Shown: piece after piece, positions 17,060-25,632 of the stretch
Position numbering within the stretch: the stretch's first letter is position 1
Layout of the letters: every line of letters starts with the position of its first letter
Assembly (NCBI GenBank): GCA_031081715.1
Contig: JAVHMA010000004.1
Coordinates: forward strand, 1-64,000
Length of the DNA: 64,000 nucleotides
Origin: Armatimonadota bacterium
Lineage (GTDB): Bacteria; Sysuimicrobiota; Sysuimicrobiia; Sysuimicrobiales; Humicultoraceae
Reading direction: 5' to 3'
The notes under the pieces: model-generated
What the model was told of the DNA's origin: nothing
The model's input: only the letters and a program-made list of their open reading frames with translations
The model's database searches: none
Program-made: the position numbers and the translations under genes

Positions 17060-17680
17060 ATGGCCACAAGCCCCGGGGCGGTCGTGGCGCGGCTGCGGCG
17101 GACGCTGGTCGAGCTGTCGCATCGCGCCTACGCGTTCGGCCTGACCCCGGGGGTGAGCGGCAACATGAGCGCGCGGCTCCCCAGTGGCGACCGCGTGCTC
17201 ATCAAGGCCACCGGGCGCTCGCTGGGCGACCTGACCGAGGCGGACACGCTTGTGGTCACGCTCGACGGTGCGGTCGTGGCCGCCGGCGGCGAGGACGCCG
17301 GTGCGCGCCCCTCCAAGGAGATGCACTTCCATCTGGCCATCTACCGCCGGCGGCCGGACGTCGGCGCGGTGATCCACCTGCACCCGCCCTACACGCTCGT
17401 GTTCGCGGCCGACGGCAGTCTGCCGCCCTATCTCACCGGTGCCTCCCGAGCGTTCCTGGGCGACGGCCTGGTGGTCGTGCCTCCGGCGCCGTCCGGGTCG
17501 GCGGAGCTGGTGCGGCTGGTCGAGGAGCGGTTCGCCGACCCGCGCGTGCGGGCCGCGATCCTGGCCGGGCACGGCAGTCTCACCGTGGGAGCGGACCTCC
17601 ACCAGGCGTTTTACCTGACGCAGTACCTGGAGGACGCGGCGCGGACCGCGGTGCTCGCCCGACAGTGGAGGGGATCGTGA
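17060..17680 (+). CDS. Class II aldolase/adducin-family protein
   Basis: A 206-residue zinc aldolase of the L-fuculose-phosphate aldolase/RhaD/AraD fold. Zinc ligands are visible as HLHPP and a later HGSLTVG histidine. The catalytic Glu is in RPSKEMHFH, and the phosphate-binding loops are GVSGNMSAR and KATGRS. It probably cleaves or epimerises a phosphorylated sugar or sugar acid. The start at 17060 is 2 bp after the previous stop, and its own stop overlaps the next GTG start (GTGA). Confidence 0.9.
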   Translation: MATSPGAVVARLRRTLVELSHRAYAFGLTPGVSGNMSARLPSGDRVLIKATGRSLGDLTEADTLVVTLDGAVVAAGGEDAGARPSKEMHFHLAIYRRRPDVGAVIHLHPPYTLVFAADGSLPPYLTGASRAFLGDGLVVVPPAPSGSAELVRLVEERFADPRVRAAILAGHGSLTVGADLHQAFYLTQYLEDAARTAVLARQWRGS

Positions 17681-18927
17681 GCCCCCCCCAGGTCGTCGCC
17701 CTCGTGGCCACGCTGGACACGAAGGGCGCCGAGGCTGACTTCCTGCGCGCGTGGTTCGCCGGCCGCGGGTTCGTCCCGCGACTGGTGGACGTCGGGACCG
17801 GCGCGCCGCCGCAGTGCGCGCTCGGCGAAGAGGACGTCACGCGCGACCAGGTCGCCAGCGCGGGCGGAAGCTCGATAGCGGAGCTGCCGCTGCTGCGCCG
17901 CGACATGGCCATGGCGGCGATGGGGCGCGGCGCCGGCAGGGTGCTGCGCAGGTGGGCCGACGCCGGCGCGCTCGCCGGCGCGCTGGGGCTCGGCGGCAAC
18001 CAGGGCACCGCGATTGCCTGTCTGGCCCTGCGCGCCGTGCCGGTCGGCGTCCCCAAGGTCATGGTCTCCACCGTGGCGTCAGGGAACATCCGGCCCTATA
18101 TCGGCGCGAGCGACATCGCGATGGTCTTCGCGGTCGGCGACCTGCTCGGAGGGCCCAACCGCATTACGCGCGGCGTCCTGGCGCGAGCGGCCGGGATGCT
18201 GGCCGGTGCGATCGAGGCCGGCGCCGCTACGAGCGGGCTCGCGGAGGACGCGCGGCCCGCGGTCGCCCTGACCACGCTCGGGAATACCCACGCGGCCGCG
18301 GTGCGAATCATGGAAACGCTGGGCGGCCGCGGGGTGGAGGTCGTGCCGTTCCACGCGTCCGGGGCCGGCGGGTCGGCGATGGAGACCCTGGTCGAGCGCG
18401 GGGTCTTTGCGGGTGTGATCGACCTGACGCCGCACGAGCTGCTGGGCGAGTTGTTCGGCGACGACATCTACGCGCCGGTGGGCGTGCGGCGGCTGGCCGC
18501 TGCGGCCCGGCGCGGCCTGCCGCTTGTGGTGGCGCCGGGCGGGCTCGACTACTTCGTCTTCGGCCCGCCCGAGGCCGTCCCCCCGCAGTATGTCGGGCGG
18601 CCGACGCACTACCATAACCCGTACAACACCAACGTCCGCGCCGCGCCGGACGAGCTGGCGCGTGTCGGTCGCGTACTGGTGGAGCGGCTCAACGAGGCCG
18701 CCGGGCCCGCCGCGCTCCTCTACCCGCTGCGCGGCTGGTCGGAGATCGGCCGGGAGGGCGGGCCGCTGTGGGATCCGGCGGGGAACGAGGCCCTGCGCGC
18801 CGCGGTCCGCGACGGCCTCCGGCGGGACCGGGTCGGCTATGCCGAGATCGACGCCGCCATCAACGACGCGGCGTTCGCCGACGCGATGGCGGCGGCGTTT
18901 CTCGATCTCTCCCGCGCGCGCGCCTGA
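17677..18927 (+). CDS. Tm-1-like ATP-binding domain protein (UPF0261 family)
   Basis: A 416-residue protein matching the UPF0261/Tm-1 architecture: an N-terminal Rossmann-like nucleotide-binding half beginning VVALVATLDTKGAEADFLR, with GLGGNQGTAIACLALRAVP and KVMVSTVASGNIRPYIGASD, and a second alpha/beta half containing LTTLGNTHAAA, HASGAGGSAME and APGGLDYFVFGPP. In plants the Tm-1 domain binds ATP and blocks a viral helicase; in bacteria the role is unknown but genes cluster with aldolases and isomerases. Coupled by GTGA to the aldolase. Possibly a kinase-like or ligase step on the sugar-acid substrate. Confidence 0.88.
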   Translation: MSPPQVVALVATLDTKGAEADFLRAWFAGRGFVPRLVDVGTGAPPQCALGEEDVTRDQVASAGGSSIAELPLLRRDMAMAAMGRGAGRVLRRWADAGALAGALGLGGNQGTAIACLALRAVPVGVPKVMVSTVASGNIRPYIGASDIAMVFAVGDLLGGPNRITRGVLARAAGMLAGAIEAGAATSGLAEDARPAVALTTLGNTHAAAVRIMETLGGRGVEVVPFHASGAGGSAMETLVERGVFAGVIDLTPHELLGELFGDDIYAPVGVRRLAAAARRGLPLVVAPGGLDYFVFGPPEAVPPQYVGRPTHYHNPYNTNVRAAPDELARVGRVLVERLNEAAGPAALLYPLRGWSEIGREGGPLWDPAGNEALRAAVRDGLRRDRVGYAEIDAAINDAAFADAMAAAFLDLSRARA

Positions 18928-18951
18928 GCGCGGCGGGAAGGGGGGATCGGT

Positions 18952-20058
18952 ATGGCGGTGGAGTCCACGGCCCGCATGCGCATCCCGGAGACGATGCGCG
19001 CCTGGGCGCTCTTCGGGCCCGGCGACTTGCGGCCGGTGCGGAAGCCCGTCCCGCGGCCGGGCCCGGCCGAGGTGCTCGTCAAGATCGAGGCGGTCGCCAT
19101 CTGCGGCACCGACCTCGAGATCCTGCGCAAGGGCCTGCCGGCCATGATTGAGGGGGGCAGCCCGTTCAACGGCGAGCACGTGATCGGTCACGAGTACGTG
19201 GGCACCGTCGCGGCGCTGGGGCCCGCCGTCGACGAGTTCGACGTCGGCGACCGCGTGGTGGTGGAGATCCACGCGGGCTGCGGCCGCTGCGAGCGGTGCC
19301 GGCACGGCGCCTACACCTCGTGCCTCAACTACTCGTACCGCGCCAAGGGCCACCGCGCGAACGGCTTCACCACCGACGGCGGGTTCGCCGAGTACGCCGT
19401 CAACCACGTCAACACGGTCTTCCCACTGCCCGACCACATCCCGTTCGACGAAGCGACGCTGGTCGTCACGGCCGGCACGTCGATCTACGGCCTCGATGTG
19501 CTCGGCGGCCTGATCGCCGGTGAGTCGCTGCTGGTGATCGGGCCGGGCCCGATCGGGCTGATGACCGTGGCGTGCGGCAAGGCGCTGGGCGCCGAGGTGA
19601 TCCTGGCCGGCACGCGGGAGGCACGGCTGCGGCTGGGACGCGAGCTCGGCGCCGACCACGTCGTCAACGTGCGTGACCAGCCGCTCGTCGAGGCGGTTCG
19701 GACGCTCACCCCACGCGGCCTGGGCGTCGATCTGGTCATGGAGTGCTCGGGCGCCCCGGAGGCGGTCAACCAGGCTGTCCACTGCGCCAAGCGCGGCGGC
19801 CGCATCTGCCTGGCCGCCTTCTCGAATGACTTGGTGGCGCTCGACGCGGCGCACCTGGTGCGGAACAACCTCTACCTGTACGGCATTCGCGGCGAGGGCC
19901 ACGGCGCGACGAAGCGCGGCCTGGCGCTGATGGCGCAGGGCAAGATCTCGGGCCGGCCGTTCATCACCCACCGCTTTGCGCTGGACGACCTGCCGCGCGC
20001 GATCGAGACGTTCGAGAAGCGGATCGACGACGCCATCAAGGTGGTGGTGACGCCGTAG
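18952..20058 (+). CDS. Zinc-dependent medium-chain alcohol/polyol dehydrogenase
   Basis: A 368-residue MDR-family dehydrogenase. It has the catalytic-zinc region AICGTDLEIL and GHEYVG, a structural-zinc loop with four cysteines (GCGRCERCRHGAYTSC), and the Rossmann motif VIGPGPIGLM for NAD(P)+. This is similar to threonine, sorbitol or 2-deoxy-scyllo-inosamine dehydrogenases. It likely oxidises a polyol or sugar-acid hydroxyl in the pathway encoded around it. The leader GAAGGGGGGATCGGT precedes the ATG. Gaps to neighbours are 24 and 37 bp. Confidence 0.92.
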   Translation: MAVESTARMRIPETMRAWALFGPGDLRPVRKPVPRPGPAEVLVKIEAVAICGTDLEILRKGLPAMIEGGSPFNGEHVIGHEYVGTVAALGPAVDEFDVGDRVVVEIHAGCGRCERCRHGAYTSCLNYSYRAKGHRANGFTTDGGFAEYAVNHVNTVFPLPDHIPFDEATLVVTAGTSIYGLDVLGGLIAGESLLVIGPGPIGLMTVACGKALGAEVILAGTREARLRLGRELGADHVVNVRDQPLVEAVRTLTPRGLGVDLVMECSGAPEAVNQAVHCAKRGGRICLAAFSNDLVALDAAHLVRNNLYLYGIRGEGHGATKRGLALMAQGKISGRPFITHRFALDDLPRAIETFEKRIDDAIKVVVTP

Positions 20059-20095
20059 GGCGCGACGGAGGCATCGCGACGCCGAGGAGGCGGTC

Positions 20096-21010
20096 ATGGA
20101 CGCGCTCATGAAGCGGTACATGCGGCCGGGGATCGTGCACTTCAAGGCCTACCCCGTCGAGGGCGGCACCGGCCCGATCCTGGAGAGCCTGCGCGCGCTG
20201 GCGGAGGACACCTTCTTCGCGGCCATCGAGGTGGGCTGGATGAAGGACCCGGTCGTGCGGGACGAGGCCCGGGCGATTCTGGCGCAGAGCCACCTCGAGG
20301 TGTGCTACGCGACGCAGCCGGCGATGTTCAGCCAGAAGCTGAGCCTGAACGCGCTCGATCCAGAGGCGCGCCGCCGGGCGATCAACCAGGTCAAGAACTG
20401 CATCCGGGAGGCCTGCCACCTGGGCGCGCGCTGGGTGAGGCTTGCGGCCGGCAAAGACCCGGGCCCCGAACGCCGCGCCGAGGCCAAGCGGCTGCTCGTG
20501 GACTCGCTGGTCGAGATCGCGGCCTTCGCGCGCGACTACGGCGACGTCGGGCTGACGCTGAAGATCTTCGACCGCGCAATCGACAAAGAGTCGCTGATCG
20601 GTCCCTACCAGGACGCGCTCGAGGTGGTCCGCGCGGTGCGCGAGGCCGTCCCGGGGTTTGGTCTGCTGGTGGACGGCTCGCACTTCCCGCTCCTGCGCGA
20701 GGACCCCGCGGTCGTGATCCCGGCGCTGCTGCCCTATCTGGTCGCTGTGCACGTCGGCAACTGCTACATCAAGGATCGCCGGCACCCCGCCTATGGCGAC
20801 CTCCAGCCGCGGTTCGACTTCCCCAACAGCGAGGTCTCGGTGGACGACGTGCGCGCCTTCTTCCGGCTCCTGGTGGACGTCGGGTTCCTCGGCCCCGAGC
20901 GCCGGCCGGTGGTGAGCGCGGAGGTGCGGCCGCTGGTGGCCGGGGAGCGCTCCGAGCTGATCGTGGCCAACGCGAAGCGCGTCATGGAGGAAGCGTGGGC
21001 GCTCGCCTGA
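20096..21010 (+). CDS. Sugar phosphate isomerase/epimerase-like TIM-barrel protein
   Basis: A 304-residue protein that looks like an AP-endonuclease-2/xylose-isomerase-like TIM barrel. Alternating strands and acidic residues suggest metal ligands: AAIEVGWMKD, KIFDRAIDKES, LLVDGSHFPLL, VAVHVGNCYIKDRRHPAYGD and VSAEVRP. GAGGAGG precedes the ATG. It probably interconverts keto/aldo sugars or sugar acids. It overlaps the lacI-family gene by 16 bp. The fold assignment is good; the substrate is unknown. Confidence 0.8.
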   Translation: MDALMKRYMRPGIVHFKAYPVEGGTGPILESLRALAEDTFFAAIEVGWMKDPVVRDEARAILAQSHLEVCYATQPAMFSQKLSLNALDPEARRRAINQVKNCIREACHLGARWVRLAAGKDPGPERRAEAKRLLVDSLVEIAAFARDYGDVGLTLKIFDRAIDKESLIGPYQDALEVVRAVREAVPGFGLLVDGSHFPLLREDPAVVIPALLPYLVAVHVGNCYIKDRRHPAYGDLQPRFDFPNSEVSVDDVRAFFRLLVDVGFLGPERRPVVSAEVRPLVAGERSELIVANAKRVMEEAWALA

Positions 21011-22041
21011 GGGCGGCGCCACGCCGGCGCCGCAGCGCCACGATCCGCGACGTGGCGCGCCGCGCCGGCGTCTCGCCGGCCACCGCCTCGCGCGTGCTCA
21101 GCGCGAGCCGCCACCCGGTCAGCGAGCGCGGGCGCCGGCGCGTGCTCGCCGCGGCGCGCCGGCTGGGCTACATTCCCAACCTGCTGGCGCGCAGTCTGCT
21201 CACGCGCGAGACGGCGGCGATCGGCGTGCTCGTGCCCGATGTCTCCAACCCGTACTACGCCGGCGTCCTGCGCGGTATCGAGGACGCCGCGGGTCCGGCC
21301 CGCCGTACCGTCATCCTCTGCAACACCGACCGGGACCCCGCCAAGCTCCGCTGGTACCTGCGGGCGCTGATGGAGCGCCGGGTGGACGGGCTGGTCGTGG
21401 CCGGCGGCTCCTTCGGCCGCGCGGAGAGCGCGATTACCGGCGGGGCGCTCCCGGTGGTGATGATCGGACGCGGCCCGGCCCGCCTGCCGTGCGTGCGCGT
21501 GGACAACGTCGCGGCCGGCGCCCTGGCCACCCGCCACCTGCTCGAGCTCGGCCACCGCCGCATCGCCTGCCTGGCGGGTCCGGCCGTCTCGACCACCGCG
21601 GCCGACCGTGTGGCCGGCTACCGGCGCGCCCTGCGCGAGGCCGGCGTACCCGCGGCGCACGAGGTGGTGCTGGAGGCCGGCTTCACCCCGGCCGGCGTCC
21701 CGGCGCTCGTGGCGCGGCTGCTCGCGCGCGAGCCGGCGCCGACCGCGCTGCTGGCACCCAACGACCTCGTGGCCATCGCGGTCGTGCGCGCCCTGCACGA
21801 GCAGGGCCGCCGGGTCCCGGAGGATGTCTCGGTGGTCGGGTTCGACGACATTCCGGTCGCGTCGTACGTCGTGCCCGCTCTGACCACGGTCGCCGTCCCC
21901 GCTTACGCGCTCGGCCGCGCGGCCGTGGAGGCGCTGGGGGGCCTGCTGGCCGGCCGGCCGGCGGGGACGGTGGTCCTGCCGACGGAGTTGCGCGTGCGGG
22001 AGTCCACGTCTGTGCTCGACGAGAGGAGGGGGTTGGCGTGA
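20995..22041 (+). CDS. LacI-family transcriptional regulator
   Basis: A 348-residue repressor. The N-terminal HTH/hinge is textbook (ATIRDVARRAGVSPATASRVL, then GRRRVLAAARRLGYIPN), followed by a periplasmic-binding-protein-like effector domain (AIGVLVPDVSNPYYAGVLRGIE, LAPNDLVAIAVVRALHEQG, VVGFDDIPVA). GTG 20995 is chosen because GGAGG is 4 bp upstream. It is embedded in the operon it probably controls, through the palindrome at 16105-16120. Its stop overlaps the TRAP receptor start (GTGA). Confidence 0.95.
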   Translation: MGARLRAAPRRRRSATIRDVARRAGVSPATASRVLSASRHPVSERGRRRVLAAARRLGYIPNLLARSLLTRETAAIGVLVPDVSNPYYAGVLRGIEDAAGPARRTVILCNTDRDPAKLRWYLRALMERRVDGLVVAGGSFGRAESAITGGALPVVMIGRGPARLPCVRVDNVAAGALATRHLLELGHRRIACLAGPAVSTTAADRVAGYRRALREAGVPAAHEVVLEAGFTPAGVPALVARLLAREPAPTALLAPNDLVAIAVVRALHEQGRRVPEDVSVVGFDDIPVASYVVPALTTVAVPAYALGRAAVEALGGLLAGRPAGTVVLPTELRVRESTSVLDERRGLA

Positions 22042-23033
22042 GGACACTGCGGAGGAGTGTCGTGTGGGGCAGCGTCGTGCTGCTCGCCGTCGGGATCACC
22101 CTGGTCGGGACATCCGTCGCACCCGCCCAGGTGCGGCTCACGATCCTCGGCGGCGTCATCGGCGGCGGGCCGTACCTGCAGGCCGCCGGCCTCAACCAGG
22201 TCTTGACGGACACGATGCGTGGGGCCGTCTCCGGGACCGTGCAGGCGACGCCGGGGCTCGGCGCGAACGCGGTCCGACTCGCCGCCGGCCTGGGCGACAT
22301 CGCCGTGATCGTCACCGTGGACGGCCATCAGGTGCTCGGGCGCCGCGGCCCGTTCGCCGAGGCGCGCAAGTTCCCGCTCCAGATGTACCCGACGGTCCCC
22401 CCGCAATATGTCCACTTCATTGTCAAGCAGAGCTCCGGGATCACGCGGTTCGCCGACCTCCACAACCGGCGGATCAACGTGCTCACGCGGGGGTCGCTGG
22501 CGGAGCAGCTTGGGACGCGGCTGCTCGAGGTCCTGCGCATCCGGCCGAGCCGCATCTACCACTACCCGCACGGCGACGCGGCGAGCGCGCTTTCTAGCGG
22601 CGAGGTGGACGTGGTGGTCGCGGGCGGCATCGCCCCGGCGTACTACGAGGTCTCGCTCCGCGATCCCGTCCGCGTGCTATCGCTCTCGGACGAGGAGGTC
22701 GAGCTGGTGCGCGAGCGCATGCCGACCGTCCCGGTGCTGGAGGCCGACTTCAGCGCCTCGTACCGCGGCGCGGGCCGGGCGCGGCTGCTGGCGCCCTGGG
22801 CGGTGATGGCCGCGCGGCACGACCTGGACGCGACGCTGGTCTACCAGATCACCAGGGCGGTCTATGAGAACTTCGGCACGATCGTGCGGATCTACAAGGA
22901 AGCCGAGGGGATGGCGGCGGGCACGGTGCTCCAGACCGGATACCCGCTCCACCCGGGCGCGCTGCGGTACTATCGCGAGGCCGGGGTGCGGATTCCGGCC
23001 TCCATGAATCCGCCCGCGGACCTGCCGCGGTAG
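22038..23033 (+). CDS. TAXI-family TRAP transporter solute-binding protein
   Basis: A 331-residue exported receptor. Residues 1-32 form a signal peptide ending in Ala-Gln. The start of the mature protein (VRLTILGGVIGGGPYLQAAGLNQVL) and ALSSGEVDVVVAGG match TRAP-associated extracytoplasmic immunogenic (TAXI) proteins, which bind organic acids such as 2-oxoglutarate or aromatic acids. It pairs with the fused permease 30 bp downstream. It is coupled to the LacI gene by GTGA, tying substrate uptake to that regulator. Confidence 0.9.
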   Translation: MRTLRRSVVWGSVVLLAVGITLVGTSVAPAQVRLTILGGVIGGGPYLQAAGLNQVLTDTMRGAVSGTVQATPGLGANAVRLAAGLGDIAVIVTVDGHQVLGRRGPFAEARKFPLQMYPTVPPQYVHFIVKQSSGITRFADLHNRRINVLTRGSLAEQLGTRLLEVLRIRPSRIYHYPHGDAASALSSGEVDVVVAGGIAPAYYEVSLRDPVRVLSLSDEEVELVRERMPTVPVLEADFSASYRGAGRARLLAPWAVMAARHDLDATLVYQITRAVYENFGTIVRIYKEAEGMAAGTVLQTGYPLHPGALRYYREAGVRIPASMNPPADLPR

Positions 23034-23063
23034 GGTCCGGCGCCGGTCGGGGACGGGCGGGCA

Positions 23064-24950
23064 ATGGCAGAGGCGCTCGCGCGCGCGTACCGTGGGGCTG
23101 CCCTGGTCTTCGCGGGCGTCTTCATGGTCGGTGCCTGGCGCGGTGGGGTCGATCTGTTCGTCGACCGGCCGCTGTTCGTATTGTGCGCCCTGTCGCTGAT
23201 CTTCCTGGACTCGCTGGCGCGAGCCGGGCGGCTCCGCGCGGCCGAGCTGGCGGCCCTCGGGCTGACGGTCGTCTCCGTGGGCTACATCATCGTCCACCAC
23301 GAGACGGTCGCCTACCAGGCGGGCATCGCCCAGGGGATGCAGGTCTACCTGGCGGTGGTGGCGCTCGTACTGATCCTCGAGGCCACGCGCCGCGTGATCG
23401 GCTGGACGCTCCCGATCCTGGTGCTGCTGATGATCGGCTACGCGGTCGGCGGGCGCGCCATCCCCGGGGAATGGGGACACGCGGGGTTCGGCCTCCGCGA
23501 TGTCCTGGGCTATCTCTACCTGACCGCGGACGGGATGTGGAGCCTGCCGGTGGGCGTGGCGGCGACCTACATCCTCGTGTTCATCGTGTTGGGCCAGGTG
23601 ATGCTCAAGTCCGGGCTCGCCGACTTGCTCAACAGCGTTGCCATGCGCACCGCCGGCCACGTGCGCGGCGGGCCGGCGCAGGTCTCGGTGGTCGGCAGCA
23701 TGGCGTTCGGGAGCGTGTCCGGGTCGGCGCCGGCGAACGTGGCCGTGACGGGCTCGGTCACCATTCCCATGATGAAGCGCTACGGCTTCCCGCCAGCCAT
23801 GGCCGGGGCCGTGGAGCTGGCCAGCTCCGCCGGCGGGCAGCTCATGCCGCCGGTCATGGGCGCCGCGGCTTTCATCATGGCGGAGCTTACGCGCATTCCC
23901 TACGCTCAGATCGTCGTCGCGGCCCTGGTGCCGGCCGTGCTGTACTACCTGGGGGTGGGCGCCTCGGTCTACTTCGGCGCCAGCCGCATGGGGCTGCGGG
24001 GGGTGTCCGCCGAGGAGATCCGCGACGCGTTCATGCCGGTCGGCCAGGCGCTCCGGACGCGCGGCCACATGCTGATCCCGCTGGGCGTGCTGGTCGCGCT
24101 CGTGGTCAGCGGCATGAACCCGCCACGAGCGGCCGCCCTGGTGGCGGTGCTGACCGTCGCCGTCTCCTACCTCAACCGCCAGACCCGCATGGGGCTGCGG
24201 ACGATCGCGGGATGCCTCGCGGACGGCGGGACACGGACGCTGGAGGCCGCGATGGGCACGGCCTGCTCCGCGCTGATCTACTCGATGATCGTGTTCACGG
24301 GGATCGGCCTGAAGTTCTCGTCGCTCGCGGTGGAGGCAGCGGGCGGGTCGGTGTTCATCGTGCTGCTCTTCGTCGTGGCAGCGACGCTGGTGCTCGGCCT
24401 GGCGCTGCCCACGACCGCCGCGTACCTGATCGCGGCGGCCACCGTGGCCCCGGCGCTGGAGTCGGTGGGCATCCCGACGCTGCACGCCCACATGTTCATC
24501 TTCTACTACTCGGTGCTCGCGACGATCACCCCGCCGGAGGGCATGGCCCTGTTCACGGCGTCGGCGATCGCCGGGTCCAACTGGCTGGAGACCGGCCTCA
24601 AGGGGATGATGCTCACGCTCTCCGGGTACCTGGTGCCGTTCGGGTTCGTGTTCATCCCGACGCTGCTGCTCCGCGGCGACCCGGCCGACGCGGCGGTGCA
24701 CATCGCCACCGCGCTCGCGGGTGTCGTGTTCCTCTCCGCCGCGGTCATGGGGTACCTCCGGGGGCCGCTCCACTGGCTGGAGCGGCTCTCGCTGCTTGTG
24801 GGCGCGGCTCTGCTCTTCCTGCCCGGCCTGGAGCCCTCGCTGGCCGGGCTGGCGGTCTGTGGCGGGATGACGCTCTGGCGCGCGGCCGCCGGCCGGCGGG
24901 CCGCCTCCCGGGCGCGGCGGCCGGAGCCGGCGGCGCCCGGGGGAAATTAG
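23064..24950 (+). CDS. TRAP transporter fused 4TM/12TM permease (TAXI type)
   Basis: A 628-residue membrane protein with about 16 helices. It fuses the small (DctQ-like, N-terminal) and large (DctM-like) TRAP subunits, as is normal for TAXI systems. The large-subunit signature region SMAFGSVSGSAPANVAVTGSVTIPMMKRYGFPP and the ELASSAGGQLMPPVMGAAAFIMAE segment are diagnostic. Uptake is driven by an ion gradient and needs the TAXI receptor next door. The substrate is likely an organic or aromatic acid handled by the surrounding catabolic genes. Confidence 0.95.
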   Translation: MAEALARAYRGAALVFAGVFMVGAWRGGVDLFVDRPLFVLCALSLIFLDSLARAGRLRAAELAALGLTVVSVGYIIVHHETVAYQAGIAQGMQVYLAVVALVLILEATRRVIGWTLPILVLLMIGYAVGGRAIPGEWGHAGFGLRDVLGYLYLTADGMWSLPVGVAATYILVFIVLGQVMLKSGLADLLNSVAMRTAGHVRGGPAQVSVVGSMAFGSVSGSAPANVAVTGSVTIPMMKRYGFPPAMAGAVELASSAGGQLMPPVMGAAAFIMAELTRIPYAQIVVAALVPAVLYYLGVGASVYFGASRMGLRGVSAEEIRDAFMPVGQALRTRGHMLIPLGVLVALVVSGMNPPRAAALVAVLTVAVSYLNRQTRMGLRTIAGCLADGGTRTLEAAMGTACSALIYSMIVFTGIGLKFSSLAVEAAGGSVFIVLLFVVAATLVLGLALPTTAAYLIAAATVAPALESVGIPTLHAHMFIFYYSVLATITPPEGMALFTASAIAGSNWLETGLKGMMLTLSGYLVPFGFVFIPTLLLRGDPADAAVHIATALAGVVFLSAAVMGYLRGPLHWLERLSLLVGAALLFLPGLEPSLAGLAVCGGMTLWRAAAGRRAASRARRPEPAAPGGN

Positions 24951-25130
24951 CGCCGTCGGCGAAACCTCCATGTCGTGGCGGCGGGGATCGGGCCGTTGCA
25001 GGTGATGGCGGTGCTGCAGGCGGCGCGCGCCCGTGCGCCGGCCGCGCGCCGCCCGGCACCGCGCACGCGCCGGCGGCGCACCGCGGCCCGGTCCGCGGCC
25101 GGACCGCGGGGCCGGGAGGCCTGACCGCGG
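24951..25130. other. Gap between TRAP permease and thioesterase genes, with a hairpin
   Basis: 180 bp without a confident gene. A perfect 7-bp stem CGGTCCG/CGGACCG with a 4-nt loop lies at 25089-25106 and could attenuate or process the transcript. A GTG-started 49-residue Arg/Ala-rich reading frame runs from 24975 to 25124 but has no ribosome site and looks like composition noise. This is the largest break in the 15-kb plus-strand catabolic run, so a second promoter may lie here; I see no clear -35/-10. Confidence 0.4.
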
Positions 25131-25544
25131 ATGCGCGCCGGGCTCGCTGCGGGCGCCGAGGCCGAGGTAACGGTCACCGTCACCGACGAGATGCTGGCGC
25201 GCTTCGACGACCTCGGCCTCGTCCACCCGGTCTACTCCACCTGGAGCATGGTGAAACACATGGAGCTGGCCTCGCGCCACGTCATCCTCCCCTACCTCGA
25301 GCCGGAGGAAGAGGCGGTGGGCCACGCGGTCAGCGTCACCCACCATTCGCCGACGCCATCCGGGGCCCGGGTGACCGTGCGCGCCCGTCTGGTCACGGTC
25401 CAGGGGAACCAGGTGATCTGCGCGGTAGCCGCGCACAACGACCGCGGGCTGATCGGCGAGGGTACGACCATCCAGATCGTCCTGCCGAAGGACGTGCTGC
25501 GCGCGCGCTTCGCCGCCGCCGGCATCGCCGCGTTTCGTCCTTAG
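25131..25544 (+). CDS. FlK-like hotdog thioesterase
   Basis: A 137-residue hotdog-fold protein resembling fluoroacetyl-CoA thioesterase FlK. The catalytic residues can be matched: Thr in YSTWSM, Glu in HMELAS and His in VTHHSP, with the following TPSGARVTVRARLV strand. The family hydrolyses short acyl-CoA esters, often to clear toxic or dead-end CoA species. Here it sits at the head of the aromatic-degradation genes, where it may release CoA from a trapped arylacetyl or acyl intermediate; this is inference. Confidence 0.85.
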   Translation: MRAGLAAGAEAEVTVTVTDEMLARFDDLGLVHPVYSTWSMVKHMELASRHVILPYLEPEEEAVGHAVSVTHHSPTPSGARVTVRARLVTVQGNQVICAVAAHNDRGLIGEGTTIQIVLPKDVLRARFAAAGIAAFRP

Positions 25545-25632
25545 GGCGGCCGGAGGGGCCCGCCTTCCGCTCCGGCCGCCGATGGCCTACGATGGCTACG
25601 ACGGTGACCGGCACAACCCGGGAGGAGCCTGC

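Noticed and set aside
18079-20145. A 688-residue minus-strand ORF opposite the Tm-1-like and dehydrogenase genes
   Set aside because: Composition-driven antisense frame; the plus-strand proteins show intact family motifs throughout.
24975-25124. A 49-residue Arg-rich ORF between the TRAP permease and thioesterase
   Set aside because: No Shine-Dalgarno, low-complexity Arg/Ala/Pro sequence, and the end lies over a strong hairpin.
22677-25436. A 919-residue minus-strand ORF opposite the TRAP permease and thioesterase genes
   Set aside because: Arg/His/Gly-rich composition with no domains, antisense to clearly recognised membrane and hotdog proteins; a normal consequence of high third-position GC.
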